Assembly: GCF_001435845.1 (NCBI RefSeq)
Contig: NZ_CM003596.1
Coordinates: 1,488,001 to 1,552,000 of the forward strand
From: Psychrobacter sp. P11G3
Lineage (GTDB): Bacteria > Pseudomonadota > Gammaproteobacteria > Pseudomonadales > Moraxellaceae
Reading direction: 5' to 3'
DNA length: 64,000 nt
Position numbers and translations under genes: made by a program. This document shows, in pieces, positions 1-8,698 of the stretch; position 1 is the stretch's first letter, and the number at the start of each line of letters is the position of its first letter. The notes beneath the pieces were generated by a model. It was not told the origin of the DNA, made no database searches, and saw only the letters and a list, made by a program, of their open reading frames with translations.

Positions 1-95
1 CTCACTGTAGTAACCCTGCGCTTTCACGATTCGATTGACAATAATAATTAGAATTAGGTGAGAGTGCGCTTTGCTCTAAAAAGTTGTCCTATATT

Positions 96-1058
96 ATGAC
101 TACCCAAAATGTCATCAAAAAACCCGTTGCCCCGATAACCACAACCAGACGCGGCATTATTACTGCGCTGATCGCGTTCTTTATTTGGGGCGGATTTCCG
201 TTATACTTCAAACAGCTATCTGATTATGATGCGACGGAGATCATTGGTCACCGTATCGTTTGGACGTTTTGTTGCCTACTGATTGTGTTAGTGGCTACCA
301 AACGTTGGGGATGGATAGAAACGCTCAAGCAAAACCCAAGATGGATTGTATTCACCTTTTTGTCTGGTTTAATTATTGCGACCAACTGGCTGACCTATGT
401 ATGGGCGGTCAATCAAGACCGTATTCTTGAGGCCAGTTTGGGTTACTTTATCGGGCCATTGGTCGGCGTTGCGCTATCCATGATCTTGTTCAAAGAGCGT
501 TTGCGCACGCTACAATGGGTCGCTATTGGCTTTGCATTATTGTCTGTGGTCATTCAAGTGATGATGCTTGGCAGTCTGCCGTGGATATCGTTGATTTTGG
601 CATTTAGTTTCAGTACCTACGGGACGATTCAACGACAAACGCCATTGACTGCTGTTGATGCCATGTTTGTCGAGACTGCGATGTTAGTACCGTTATGTCT
701 GTGGTGGTTTTGGCAGTCTGATGTGGCAAGTCATCAACTGAGCTTTTGGTTTAGCTCAAATATTTGGCTGCTTATGATCGCAGGTCCAATTACGCTAATA
801 CCGCTTTTATTATTCAATAAATCTACCAAGCTCGTTGCATACAGTATTCTGAGCTTTATGAATTATCTGACGCCGACCTTTATTTTCTTTTTGGCGGTGT
901 TCTATTATAAAGAACCGTTCGATTTACAACGTTTGGCAGTATTTGGTTTGATTTGGTTAGGTCTGCTATTATTCAGCATTGACCTGTGGCGCCATCGTCC
1001 AAGTAAAGCGTTAAAAGCGGCGCGCCTACGTGAAGAAGCGCTAAAATCGGTTAAGTAA
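96..1058 (+). CDS. rarD: RarD-like EamA-family inner-membrane permease
   Basis: Predicted inner-membrane transporter of the drug/metabolite (EamA) superfamily, RarD subgroup. The substrate is not known for this family. The protein (320 aa) opens with a basic N-terminus (TTRRG) and then the first membrane span with the RarD-like stretch 'FFIWGGFPLYFKQL'. About ten hydrophobic segments follow, and the tail is basic and cytoplasmic. E. coli RarD is slightly shorter (about 296 aa). A TTG 12 bases upstream is an alternative start, but the ATG is preferred by codon type; neither has a clear ribosome binding site. The gene lies 42 bases before folB on the same strand, so it may be co-transcribed with the folate genes. 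Family assignment is firm, function is not. Confidence 0.85.
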   Translation: MTTQNVIKKPVAPITTTRRGIITALIAFFIWGGFPLYFKQLSDYDATEIIGHRIVWTFCCLLIVLVATKRWGWIETLKQNPRWIVFTFLSGLIIATNWLTYVWAVNQDRILEASLGYFIGPLVGVALSMILFKERLRTLQWVAIGFALLSVVIQVMMLGSLPWISLILAFSFSTYGTIQRQTPLTAVDAMFVETAMLVPLCLWWFWQSDVASHQLSFWFSSNIWLLMIAGPITLIPLLLFNKSTKLVAYSILSFMNYLTPTFIFFLAVFYYKEPFDLQRLAVFGLIWLGLLLFSIDLWRHRPSKALKAARLREEALKSVK

Positions 1059-1100
1059 ATATTAAAAACACGAAAAAAATTAGCAAACAAGGATGAAAGG

Positions 1101-1538
1101 ATGTTTCATACTCAGTCTGATGTTGTATTTATAAAAGGTCTAAAAGTCGATGCAGTAATCGGTGTGTTTGATTGGGAGCGAGCCATTACTCAGCCATTAC
1201 TCATTGATATCGCGCTTGAGACTGACATTAGCCGTGCTGCTGTGTCAGATGATGTCAGCGATGCCCTGAGTTATAAAGAAGTCTGCGATGATGTGAGTGA
1301 GTGGTGCAAAGAGATTCAAGCAAAGCTGCTTGAGCATTTGGCTGGTCAGATCTCTGATAAGATATTTGCAAAATATGACTGTCAAAAAATAACGTTGAGC
1401 ATTGCTAAGCCTACCGCTATTGCTCAAGCGGATACGGTAGGGGTGCAAATAACGCGCTATGCGCCAGCATCAACCAACGAGCCAGCTACTAAAGAAGCTG
1501 CCAAAGAAGTTAACGTCAGCCAAGCTGATGATGCATAA
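1101..1538 (+). CDS. folB: Dihydroneopterin aldolase
   Basis: Converts 7,8-dihydroneopterin to 6-hydroxymethyl-7,8-dihydropterin and glycolaldehyde in cytosolic folate synthesis. The protein (145 aa) has the FolB opening 'DVVFIKGLKVDAVIGVFDWER', the 'LSYKEVCDDV' segment and the 'KITLSIAKPTAIAQADTVGVQITR' end, which contains the lysine region used for catalysis in this family. The last 25 residues are an Ala/Glu/Lys-rich extension beyond the usual 120 aa. An AAGGATGAAAGG stretch sits directly before the ATG. It overlaps folK by 11 bases, and the order folB-folK indicates a folate operon. Confidence 0.92.
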   Translation: MFHTQSDVVFIKGLKVDAVIGVFDWERAITQPLLIDIALETDISRAAVSDDVSDALSYKEVCDDVSEWCKEIQAKLLEHLAGQISDKIFAKYDCQKITLSIAKPTAIAQADTVGVQITRYAPASTNEPATKEAAKEVNVSQADDA

Positions 1539-2061
1539 AACGTCAGTGGATTTGAATGTGGAAATGCTAATACAATGCGCACCTGAGACTGTGCAAGCGC
1601 ATCCCGTGGTAGAGCTAGTGTTAGCGCTAGGTAGTAACTATCAAGCCGACAAGTATCTCCCGCTTGCTCGGCAGCGCTTGGCAGCGCTAGGTGAGGTGCG
1701 ATTGTCTACGGCTTTTCAAAATCCTGATTTTACTACAACCTTGGAACAGCCAAAGCCTGACTATACCAATCAATGTGTCCATCTAGCACTGACCACACCT
1801 GTGAGCCTACAACAACTACAGCAAACCTTTAGAACGCTTGAAGGTGATTGTCATAGATGTCGACAGACTAAGCCGAATCAAGTACGGCGAGTGACGATGG
1901 ATATTGATATTTTGATGGTTAAATTGGCTAATATAGAAAATAGCCTAAGCAAAAATTCAATATCTAAATCAATGTCTGATTGGATTGTAATGGCCGATCG
2001 TTATCCATTTAAAGCGCACGAGAAAGCGGGAGTCAGGGAATTAACCGCATGCATCTATTGA
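1528..2061 (+). CDS. folK: 2-amino-4-hydroxy-6-hydroxymethyldihydropteridine pyrophosphokinase
   Basis: Transfers pyrophosphate from ATP to 6-hydroxymethyl-dihydropterin, the folate step after FolB. HPPK landmarks are visible: 'LALGSNYQADKYLPLARQRL' near the N-terminus, 'LEGDCHRCRQTKPNQVRRVTMDIDIL' carrying the conserved DxD metal site, and a shortened C-terminus. The open frame extends upstream inside folB, but the family start suggests the ATG at 1528 or 1531, giving about 177 aa. An ATG at 1564 is also possible. A linker of Asn/Ser residues (about 134-150) replaces part of the usual sequence after the DxD strand. The usual HPPK 'HPR' motif is altered: the end reads 'DRYPFKAHEKAGVRELTACIY'. 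The enzyme may therefore be divergent. Confidence 0.85.
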   Translation: MMHKTSVDLNVEMLIQCAPETVQAHPVVELVLALGSNYQADKYLPLARQRLAALGEVRLSTAFQNPDFTTTLEQPKPDYTNQCVHLALTTPVSLQQLQQTFRTLEGDCHRCRQTKPNQVRRVTMDIDILMVKLANIENSLSKNSISKSMSDWIVMADRYPFKAHEKAGVRELTACIY

Positions 2062-2185
2062 TTAAGCGTTTGAATAGAGTTTGAATAGCGTTTTAAGGGA
2101 AAGTCGATGATAAGTAGATAGATGGTAAATTAATTTATTTTAACTGACATTGACACTGACTACATCTAATATTTTTGCAGTACAT

Positions 2186-2227
2186 AAAACTAAGGGGCGT
2201 ACAGTATAGTGTACGCCCCTTAGTTTT
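2186..2227. terminator. Bidirectional terminator between folK and cysE
   Basis: A perfect 18-bp inverted repeat with a 6-base loop (GTATAG), starting with A-rich and ending with T-rich sequence. It lies between the convergent folK (+) and cysE (-) genes and can serve both. Confidence 0.9.
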
Positions 2228-2252
2228 ATTTCTTTTGCTGAAATTCTAGTAG

Positions 2253-3161
2253 TTACTTCTGCTCGTTATCTACGTCATTGATATCAGCACGACCAATCAC
2301 ATCTAAATCCTCTAGACACAGTTTGTCATACTCTTTTTTGCAAAAATTGGGATCAATATCACACATCGCTGACTGCAGTTGATCGAGACGATTCTCTGAT
2401 TGTTGAATATGTTCGAGCATTTTGGCAAAAGCTTCTGCGACAGGGTCTTGTGAATAAGGGTCGATACCATAAGCACGGAAGGTATTGGTACGTTTGGCAG
2501 TAGGGGTAGTGTCTTTAGTTTGATCGTTGCTCTCACCAGCTTGTGCCACTTTTTCTTGTTGCTTGGCATCTTGTACTTTTGTCGCGATTGGATTGCCTTT
2601 TTCATCGTGATGATCTGAGATCATGCGAGCTGCACTGCCGACCATCGTAGCCCCTGCTGGTACTGGCTTGACTACCACTGCGTTCGAGCCGATTTTAGCG
2701 TTTTTACCGACAGTAAACGGCCCCAAAACTTTTGCACCAGCACCAACGGTTACACCGTCTTCCAGCGTTGGGTGACGCTTGCCATTATTCCAAGACACAC
2801 CGCCCAAAGTAACACCATGGTATAGCGTCACATCATTGCCAATCTCAGCAGTCTCACCGATGACGACGCCGACACCATGATCGATAAAAAAGCGTCTACC
2901 AATCTTGGCAGCAGGGTGAATCTCGATACCTGTCATGATGCGCGAGCCGTAAGAGATCACGCGTGCCGCTAGTTTCTGTTCATTGTTCCAAAGACAATGT
3001 GCACCGCGATGCAAAACAAGCGCATGTATGCCCGGATAAGTTAGGATCACTTCCAGACTATTACGCGCCGCAGGATCTCGGGTGAATACTGCATCAATAT
3101 CTTCTTTCAAATCATTCTTGATGGTAACAAGTGATTTGAATAATTTGGATGGCAATGACAT
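2253..3161 (-). CDS. cysE: Serine O-acetyltransferase with long C-terminal extension
   Basis: Acetylates L-serine with acetyl-CoA to O-acetylserine, the carbon donor for cysteine synthesis in the cytosol. Residues about 1-60 form a short helical N-terminal region like the EpsC/short CysE type. From about 60 to 190 there is a left-handed beta helix of hexapeptide repeats containing the catalytic '[17 protein letters not shown]' and '[35 protein letters not shown]' signatures. Residues about 190-302 are extra: a charged Lys/Gln/Thr linker, then a helical acidic tail with two cysteines close together (CDIDPNFC). The usual short form is about 170-270 aa. AGGACG precedes the ATG. The gene stands alone, downstream of trmJ. 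Confidence 0.92.
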   Translation of the reverse strand: MSLPSKLFKSLVTIKNDLKEDIDAVFTRDPAARNSLEVILTYPGIHALVLHRGAHCLWNNEQKLAARVISYGSRIMTGIEIHPAAKIGRRFFIDHGVGVVIGETAEIGNDVTLYHGVTLGGVSWNNGKRHPTLEDGVTVGAGAKVLGPFTVGKNAKIGSNAVVVKPVPAGATMVGSAARMISDHHDEKGNPIATKVQDAKQQEKVAQAGESNDQTKDTTPTAKRTNTFRAYGIDPYSQDPVAEAFAKMLEHIQQSENRLDQLQSAMCDIDPNFCKKEYDKLCLEDLDVIGRADINDVDNEQK

Positions 3162-3338
3162 AAAGCGTCCTATCTATTCGTCGGTAGAGTGTCGTCGCGA
3201 AAACAGCGATGCCTCTAATCTATGGTCATAAAGTTCGGATAATCAGGAATATATATTTTCGCTAAGCTTCTGCAAGTTATAACAGCTTTATACCGCAAAA
3301 TATAGTAAAAAGCTGTCAAATAAAAGCAAGCTCATAAA

Positions 3339-4232
3339 CTATGGCTTGTCTTCGTCTTTCAATAGCTTGGCAATCAAAGCGCTTAATAGCTGATACTCTT
3401 TTTGATCAAGCTGTAGGCGTGACCCAAGTCTAGACAAGCGTGATGGCAATGATTTTAGATGTTCGCTATTGGCTAGTCCACGCTGCACCATAAGGTCAGT
3501 GGTACGCTGAGTGAGCTGTTGCAGCTGCTGATGATTAATAGCCGGCTCATCCCATTGCTGACGCAAATTCACATTGATTGTCGATTGGGCGTCTGTGCTT
3601 GTATCCGAATCTAAACTATCAGCTGTCTGAGTGTGCGTTTGAGCATAAGCAAAAATAAAGCTGGCGATCACTTGCACCGCTGATGCGACATTTAGCACAG
3701 GGTAAGCAGGATTGGCATCGATTTGAATATGATAATCGGCATAAGCCAATTCTTCATTGGTCAATCCACGGTCTTCACGTCCAAACAGTATAGCAATATT
3801 TGGTTTGCTAGAAGTCGCGGTAGATGAGTTATCAACATTACTATCGTCTGCACTTAAAGCTGCCTGTGCATCGATAAAGTCAAACATAATCTTAGCGGCT
3901 TGCGTAGGTGTCACGACAGGGCGCGGCATATGACGGCTACGACTGCTAGCAGCAAATACCAATTGACAGCCAGAGATAGCAGATTCTAAAGTAGGTGCAA
4001 TTAAAGCTGACGATAATAACTCACTGCCACCCGCTGCATGAGATACACTGGTTTCGTCAATCGGTAATTTGGGGTCGATCACCGTTAAGCGAGACAAGCC
4101 CATGGTATGCATTGCACGGGCAGCCGAACCAATATTGGCAGGCAAAGTCGTATTAACCATGACTACTTGTAAGCAATCAAGATAGTCGTTCACTGTGCGT
4201 GATGATACTGCTAATGAAGCGTCGTTACTCAT
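3339..4232 (-). CDS. trmJ: tRNA (cytidine/uridine-2'-O-)-methyltransferase
   Basis: SPOUT-family methyltransferase expected to 2'-O-methylate position 32 of tRNAs using S-adenosylmethionine. Visible signatures are 'NIGSAARAMHTMGLSRLTVIDP' (motif 1), 'ILFGREDRGLTNEELAYADYHIQIDA' (motif 2) and 'YPVLNVASAVQVIASFIFAYA' (motif 3, knot and SAM site). The C-terminal helical part (about 215-297) is typical of TrmJ. Low-complexity Ser/Asp/Thr insertions occur at about 125-145 and 200-215. Its ATG overlaps the stop codon of the HPt gene by one base (TAATG), so translation is probably coupled. It is the last gene of the dnaE-HPt-trmJ unit. Confidence 0.9.
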   Translation of the reverse strand: MSNDASLAVSSRTVNDYLDCLQVVMVNTTLPANIGSAARAMHTMGLSRLTVIDPKLPIDETSVSHAAGGSELLSSALIAPTLESAISGCQLVFAASSRSRHMPRPVVTPTQAAKIMFDFIDAQAALSADDSNVDNSSTATSSKPNIAILFGREDRGLTNEELAYADYHIQIDANPAYPVLNVASAVQVIASFIFAYAQTHTQTADSLDSDTSTDAQSTINVNLRQQWDEPAINHQQLQQLTQRTTDLMVQRGLANSEHLKSLPSRLSRLGSRLQLDQKEYQLLSALIAKLLKDEDKP

Positions 4233-4612
4233 TATTGTCCCAGTCTCTGATTGATTTCTTGTTCAGCACGGTGTAATGCAATGGCAATCTCTTCGATCAG
4301 GACGGCTTGCTCATTGATACGGCGCTCACGGCAGTATTCTTGTAACTGGCTGCTAAGACGGACTAATTGAGTCGTACCCAAATTGGCGCTGGCACCTTTT
4401 AGGGCATGAGCAGTTTCAAAGCCATTGGCGTTATCGTCTTTTTGGTGGGCAATTCGCAGCGCTGCAACTCTTTGCTTACTATCAGCAAAATATACTTGTA
4501 TCAAATCAACAAAGTCTTCTTCGAGCAGGTCACGCATGTCCTCGAACTGTTCATGATTGATAATCTCTTCATCAGTTTGTCCGAGCATATTATTATTTGT
4601 AGTGTCATCCAT
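4232..4612 (-). CDS. Stand-alone HPt (histidine phosphotransfer) protein
   Basis: A 126-aa phosphorelay shuttle protein. The helical bundle carries the HPt signature 'ETAHALKGASANLG', with the phospho-accepting histidine at residue 69 and the following KG pair. No kinase or receiver domain is attached, and no kinase gene lies beside it, so its partners are encoded elsewhere. The frame is open 23 codons further upstream, but the ATG of MDDTTNNN is preferred because upstream residues do not resemble the family. It lies 72 bases after dnaE and overlaps trmJ by one base. Position suggests co-expression with replication and tRNA modification genes; a functional link is not shown. Confidence 0.8.
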   Translation of the reverse strand: MDDTTNNNMLGQTDEEIINHEQFEDMRDLLEEDFVDLIQVYFADSKQRVAALRIAHQKDDNANGFETAHALKGASANLGTTQLVRLSSQLQEYCRERRINEQAVLIEEIAIALHRAEQEINQRLGQ

Positions 4613-4684
4613 GGTGGTTGTCCAATTTATAAAAGTTAAAGCAATAAGATTACTATAATGAATTTTTAAAACGTAATGCACGTC

Positions 4685-7600
4685 TTAGCTGTAATGGAAA
4701 TGTAAGTTCTCTTCACTGACCAAAGTCTTTAATGTCTGCAAGTTATCGTCATTTGGGTAAACGCGCCAGTGTTCAGACAGTCCGACATTTGCGATGCCAT
4801 AGACCTCATAAATGCTTAGTCCAAGTGGCAGACAGTTATCATTGATAGAAGCGTCAGTATTACTCAGGGCATTATTGGCATAACTGGCTGACATACCGTT
4901 TTGATTGGCCGCATCATGGTTCATGTCGCTCTCTAATGCCAATAAATCATTACCGTTTTCATCATACAAACTGCCACTCATTGCAGGGTCGTAGGTACTA
5001 TTACTGCTACTACCTTGCTCGTCTTGCTCTTGGTTATAAGCCAGACGCGGCTCGGGAATAATGTCAGCTTGGGCTGATTTGAGTAATGGCTGTAGACGTG
5101 TGAGCAAATTAATATCACTACCGTGAACTTTGATACTGATTTTTTTGAGCCAACGTAGTCTGGCATCTACCATGCTCATGGCACTATCAAGACGTGCAAA
5201 CAAACGTCCATCACGCTCACGGATACTGCCTTTGATGATGACGACTTCATCGATTTTCAACTGCTCTTTGACACGATTAAAACGCTCAGCGTAGCAGCTG
5301 ACCTCGAGTCTCGATGTACCATCATCTAAAGTAATCACGTTGCGATTACCAAAGTTGGCAATATCTATAATAAGCCCTGAGAAATAGCAGCTGCCGTTAT
5401 AGCCAGTATCGGTTAACTTATCGAGACGTGCACCAGAGGTATAGCGTTTGAGCTCATCCAAATACTCATTGATTGGATGTCCCGTTAAGTACAGTCCCAA
5501 GGTGTTCTTTTCCGCTTTTAGGCGGTGTTTGTCACCCCAAATGAGTTCTGGCGTCATGACTAACGGCGGCGCTGCGACCACACCGTCCATTTCACCAAAC
5601 AAATCCATCATACCGATTTCGCGGTTTTGACGATCTTGTTCAGCGGCTTGTACGGCGCTTGGCAATTGACTCATCAAGGCGCCGCGAATCTCGTAAGCTT
5701 CATCGGCTGGCAAGTCAGGTCGTAGCGTGGCGGCAAAGTCATCAAAACAGCCAGCACTGACCAACGCTTCAAGTGTGCGCTTATTGACTTTTTTGATGTC
5801 GACACGGCGGCAGAAGTCGTATAAATCTTTAAAAGGACCTTCGCGGCGGCGTGCATCTACGATGGACTCTACCGCACCTTCACCCACGCCTTTGATTGCG
5901 CCAAGACCATAGATGATATTGGTCGAAGTATCGGCAACGAAATGCCATTCACTACGATTGACTGAAGGATTGACTACGGTCAACCCAAAGTTTTCACGGC
6001 AGTCATTGATAAAGAACACGACGTTGTCGGTGTTGTTCATATCTGAAGTTAAGACCGCTGCCATAAATTCGGCAGGGTAGTATTGTTTTAGATAAGCCGT
6101 TTGATAAGCCAATACCCCGTAAGCCGCAGAATGCGAGCGGTTGAAACCGTAACCTGCGAACTTTTCCATCAAGTCAAACACACCGCCTGACGTGACTTCA
6201 TCAATACCTTGTGAAGTGGCACCCGTGACAAAAATATCGCGCTGCTTAGCCATCTCTTCTGGTTTCTTTTTACCCATCGCACGGCGTAGCATATCCGCAC
6301 CGCCCAAACTATAGCCTGCCATCACCTGTGAGATTTGCATTACCTGTTCTTGATAGACAATAACGCCATTGGTGTTTTCTAAAATTGGCTCAAGATTGGG
6401 ATGGTCATAAATGACTTCCTCGCGACCATGCTTACGGTCGATATACATCTCTACCATGCCTGCATCGAGTGGGCCAGGACGATACAGCGCACACATAGCG
6501 ATGACATCCTCGATATTGGTCGGTTGCAGTTTAGCCAGATATTTTTTCATGCCCATACTTTCTAGCTGAAAGACTGCTGTGGTTTTGGCATCTTGCAGCA
6601 GTTTATAGGCTTTGCCGTCATCTAACGGCAAATCCTCTAAAACTAGGGCAGGTACGTTTTCTTTTGCACGGCGCAAATTGATATTTTCAACCGCTGCGTT
6701 GATGACGGTTAAGTTACGTAAACCCAGAAAGTCAAACTTCACCAAACCGACAGCTTCTACATCGTCTTTATCGAACTGGCTGACGCGGTGACCTTCATCA
6801 TCACAGTAGATGGCACTAAAGTCAGTGATCTTGTGCGGAGCAATCAATACGCCACCGGCATGTTTACCGACATTTCGGCAGACACCTTCAAGCTTAATCG
6901 CCATCTCCCAAATCTCAATGGCATCTTCATAATCCATATTATCAGGATTAGAGATCAAGTCTTTGAGCTGTGGTTCTTGCTCAAGCGCTTGGCTCAGTGT
7001 GATGCCAGGCGTTTTTGGAATCAGCTTGGATATTTTATTGGCTAAAAAGTACGATTTGCTTTGTACGCGTGCCACATCACGCACAACCGCTTTTGCGGCC
7101 ATAGTACCAAAGGTAATAATCTGCGATACGGCATCACGGCCATAGGTTTGCGCGACATAATCAATGACGCGGTCACGACCTTCGATACAAAAATCGATAT
7201 CGAAATCGGGCATCGATACCCGCTCAGGGTTCAAGAAGCGCTCGAACAGTAGATCGTAATGAATCGGGTCAAGGTCGGTAATGTTTAGGGCATAGGCGAC
7301 CAACGAACCTGCACCAGAACCACGTCCAGGGCCTACTGGTACGCCATTGGCTTTTGCCCAACGGATAAAGTCCATGACGATTAGGAAGTAACCAGGGAAG
7401 CCCATAGATAGAATAATATCTAATTCATATGCAAGGCGCTCATCGTATCTCTGACGGAAATCGTTCCAATTGTCCGTACGTGCTTCGACAGGAAACAGCT
7501 TATCTAAGCGCTGCTCAAGACCGCGTTGTGACTCTGCACGGAAAAACGATTCAATCGTCTCGCCTTCAGGCACAGGAAAATCAGGTAGGACGTTAATGCC

Positions 7601-8404
7601 AAGCGTTAAGGTGACATTGCAGCGAGTTGCTAAGCGCAAAGTATTGTCAATGACCTGCGGAATATCAGCAAATAATTGCTCCATCTGAGCTTGTGTTTTT
7701 AGATACTGCTCATCCGAGTAAGTCTGCGGACGGTTTGGATCAGCAAGGACATAAGAGCCTGCAATACAAACGCGGGCTTCATGAGCATCAAAATCATCTT
7801 GCTCTAAGAAACGCACGTCATTATGCGCAATGATAGGGATATTGTGTTTGGCACCTGAGTGGATGGCTGCTCTAATAAAAGCATCTTCGCCTGAACGATT
7901 GGTACGCTTGATCGCAAAGTACAAACGATCATTAAATTTTTCCTGCCATTCAGTAAGTAGTTCATCGGCCTTTTCTGGCATCGAGCCGACCAATGCTTGA
8001 CCCACGTCTGACTTTTCTGTGAGCAGTACAATCACACCTGCTGCATGCTCTAAGATATGACTGCGCTTAATAACCGGCGTACCATGATTGACAGGATCAG
8101 CGCGACCTTCGGTAAACCCAAGCGATACAATACGGGTAATGTTCTGATACCCTTCGTTATTCATCGCGAGCAAGGTAAGGCGTGTGTCTTCATTATCCAT
8201 GATGACTTCACTGCCAATAATAGGCTTGATACCCGCACCTAAACAGGCACGATAAAACTTCACCGTGGCATATAAATTGGACAAATCGGTCAATGCCAAC
8301 GCGCGCTGATTGTCAGCCGCAGCAGCTTTTACCAGCGGTTTAATACGCACGATAGAATCGGTGATGGAATATTCGCTGTGAATGCCAAGATGTACAAATG
8401 CCAT
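4685..8404 (-). CDS. dnaE: DNA polymerase III alpha subunit
   Basis: Catalytic subunit of the replicative polymerase (1239 aa; E. coli 1160). The order is: PHP domain from residue 1 ('FVHLGIHSEYSITDSIV'), the polymerase palm with 'GPGRGSGAGSLVAYAL' at about 358 and 'MPDFDIDFC' at 398-406 (D402 and D404 match the metal-binding aspartates of E. coli D401/D403), and fingers with 'ALYRPGPLDAGMVEMY'. A helix-hairpin-helix region ('GLGAIKGVGEGAVESI') and an OB-fold ('SCYFSGLIIDIANFGNRNVITLDDG') follow. The last 200 residues contain a long Asn/Ser-rich insertion (about 1125-1185), which accounts for the extra length. First gene of the dnaE-HPt-trmJ unit. Confidence 0.97.
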   Translation of the reverse strand: MAFVHLGIHSEYSITDSIVRIKPLVKAAAADNQRALALTDLSNLYATVKFYRACLGAGIKPIIGSEVIMDNEDTRLTLLAMNNEGYQNITRIVSLGFTEGRADPVNHGTPVIKRSHILEHAAGVIVLLTEKSDVGQALVGSMPEKADELLTEWQEKFNDRLYFAIKRTNRSGEDAFIRAAIHSGAKHNIPIIAHNDVRFLEQDDFDAHEARVCIAGSYVLADPNRPQTYSDEQYLKTQAQMEQLFADIPQVIDNTLRLATRCNVTLTLGINVLPDFPVPEGETIESFFRAESQRGLEQRLDKLFPVEARTDNWNDFRQRYDERLAYELDIILSMGFPGYFLIVMDFIRWAKANGVPVGPGRGSGAGSLVAYALNITDLDPIHYDLLFERFLNPERVSMPDFDIDFCIEGRDRVIDYVAQTYGRDAVSQIITFGTMAAKAVVRDVARVQSKSYFLANKISKLIPKTPGITLSQALEQEPQLKDLISNPDNMDYEDAIEIWEMAIKLEGVCRNVGKHAGGVLIAPHKITDFSAIYCDDEGHRVSQFDKDDVEAVGLVKFDFLGLRNLTVINAAVENINLRRAKENVPALVLEDLPLDDGKAYKLLQDAKTTAVFQLESMGMKKYLAKLQPTNIEDVIAMCALYRPGPLDAGMVEMYIDRKHGREEVIYDHPNLEPILENTNGVIVYQEQVMQISQVMAGYSLGGADMLRRAMGKKKPEEMAKQRDIFVTGATSQGIDEVTSGGVFDLMEKFAGYGFNRSHSAAYGVLAYQTAYLKQYYPAEFMAAVLTSDMNNTDNVVFFINDCRENFGLTVVNPSVNRSEWHFVADTSTNIIYGLGAIKGVGEGAVESIVDARRREGPFKDLYDFCRRVDIKKVNKRTLEALVSAGCFDDFAATLRPDLPADEAYEIRGALMSQLPSAVQAAEQDRQNREIGMMDLFGEMDGVVAAPPLVMTPELIWGDKHRLKAEKNTLGLYLTGHPINEYLDELKRYTSGARLDKLTDTGYNGSCYFSGLIIDIANFGNRNVITLDDGTSRLEVSCYAERFNRVKEQLKIDEVVIIKGSIRERDGRLFARLDSAMSMVDARLRWLKKISIKVHGSDINLLTRLQPLLKSAQADIIPEPRLAYNQEQDEQGSSSNSTYDPAMSGSLYDENGNDLLALESDMNHDAANQNGMSASYANNALSNTDASINDNCLPLGLSIYEVYGIANVGLSEHWRVYPNDDNLQTLKTLVSEENLHFHYS

Positions 8405-8635
8405 AGAAGACTCTTACTGGTACGATCAAAGAAATAAGCTACCGATAAAATAACTGATGATTATCAATCAATTATACTGATATCTAGAGGCCGATAAGAC
8501 CTCGATAGCCATATTGATACGTTTTAAATGGGGTCGTCAATAATAGCATTATTTGCCGCAGACAGCCACAGGTTCAAAGGGTTTAATCTGCGCAAGTTAA
8601 GTCATTACGTCATAAAAACTCGGTTATAGGCAACA

Positions 8636-8671
8636 TCAAAAAGCCCTCAATACAACAAGGTATAGAGGGCT
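8636..8671 (-). terminator. Terminator downstream of ggt
   Basis: On the minus strand, AGCCCTC pairs with GAGGGCT, followed by TTTTT. It lies just past the ggt stop codon. The remaining space to dnaE (8405-8635) shows no further gene. Confidence 0.8.
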
Positions 8672-8698
8672 ATGTGACTGATAATTAAAGACAGTTTT

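Noticed and set aside
1..95. TTGACA at 35-40 as a promoter for the rarD-like gene
   Set aside because: No acceptable -10 box lies 15-19 bases downstream, so I did not call a promoter.
1459..1527. Upstream extension of folK inside folB
   Set aside because: The added residues are the alternative-frame reading of the folB tail and do not match the FolK start.
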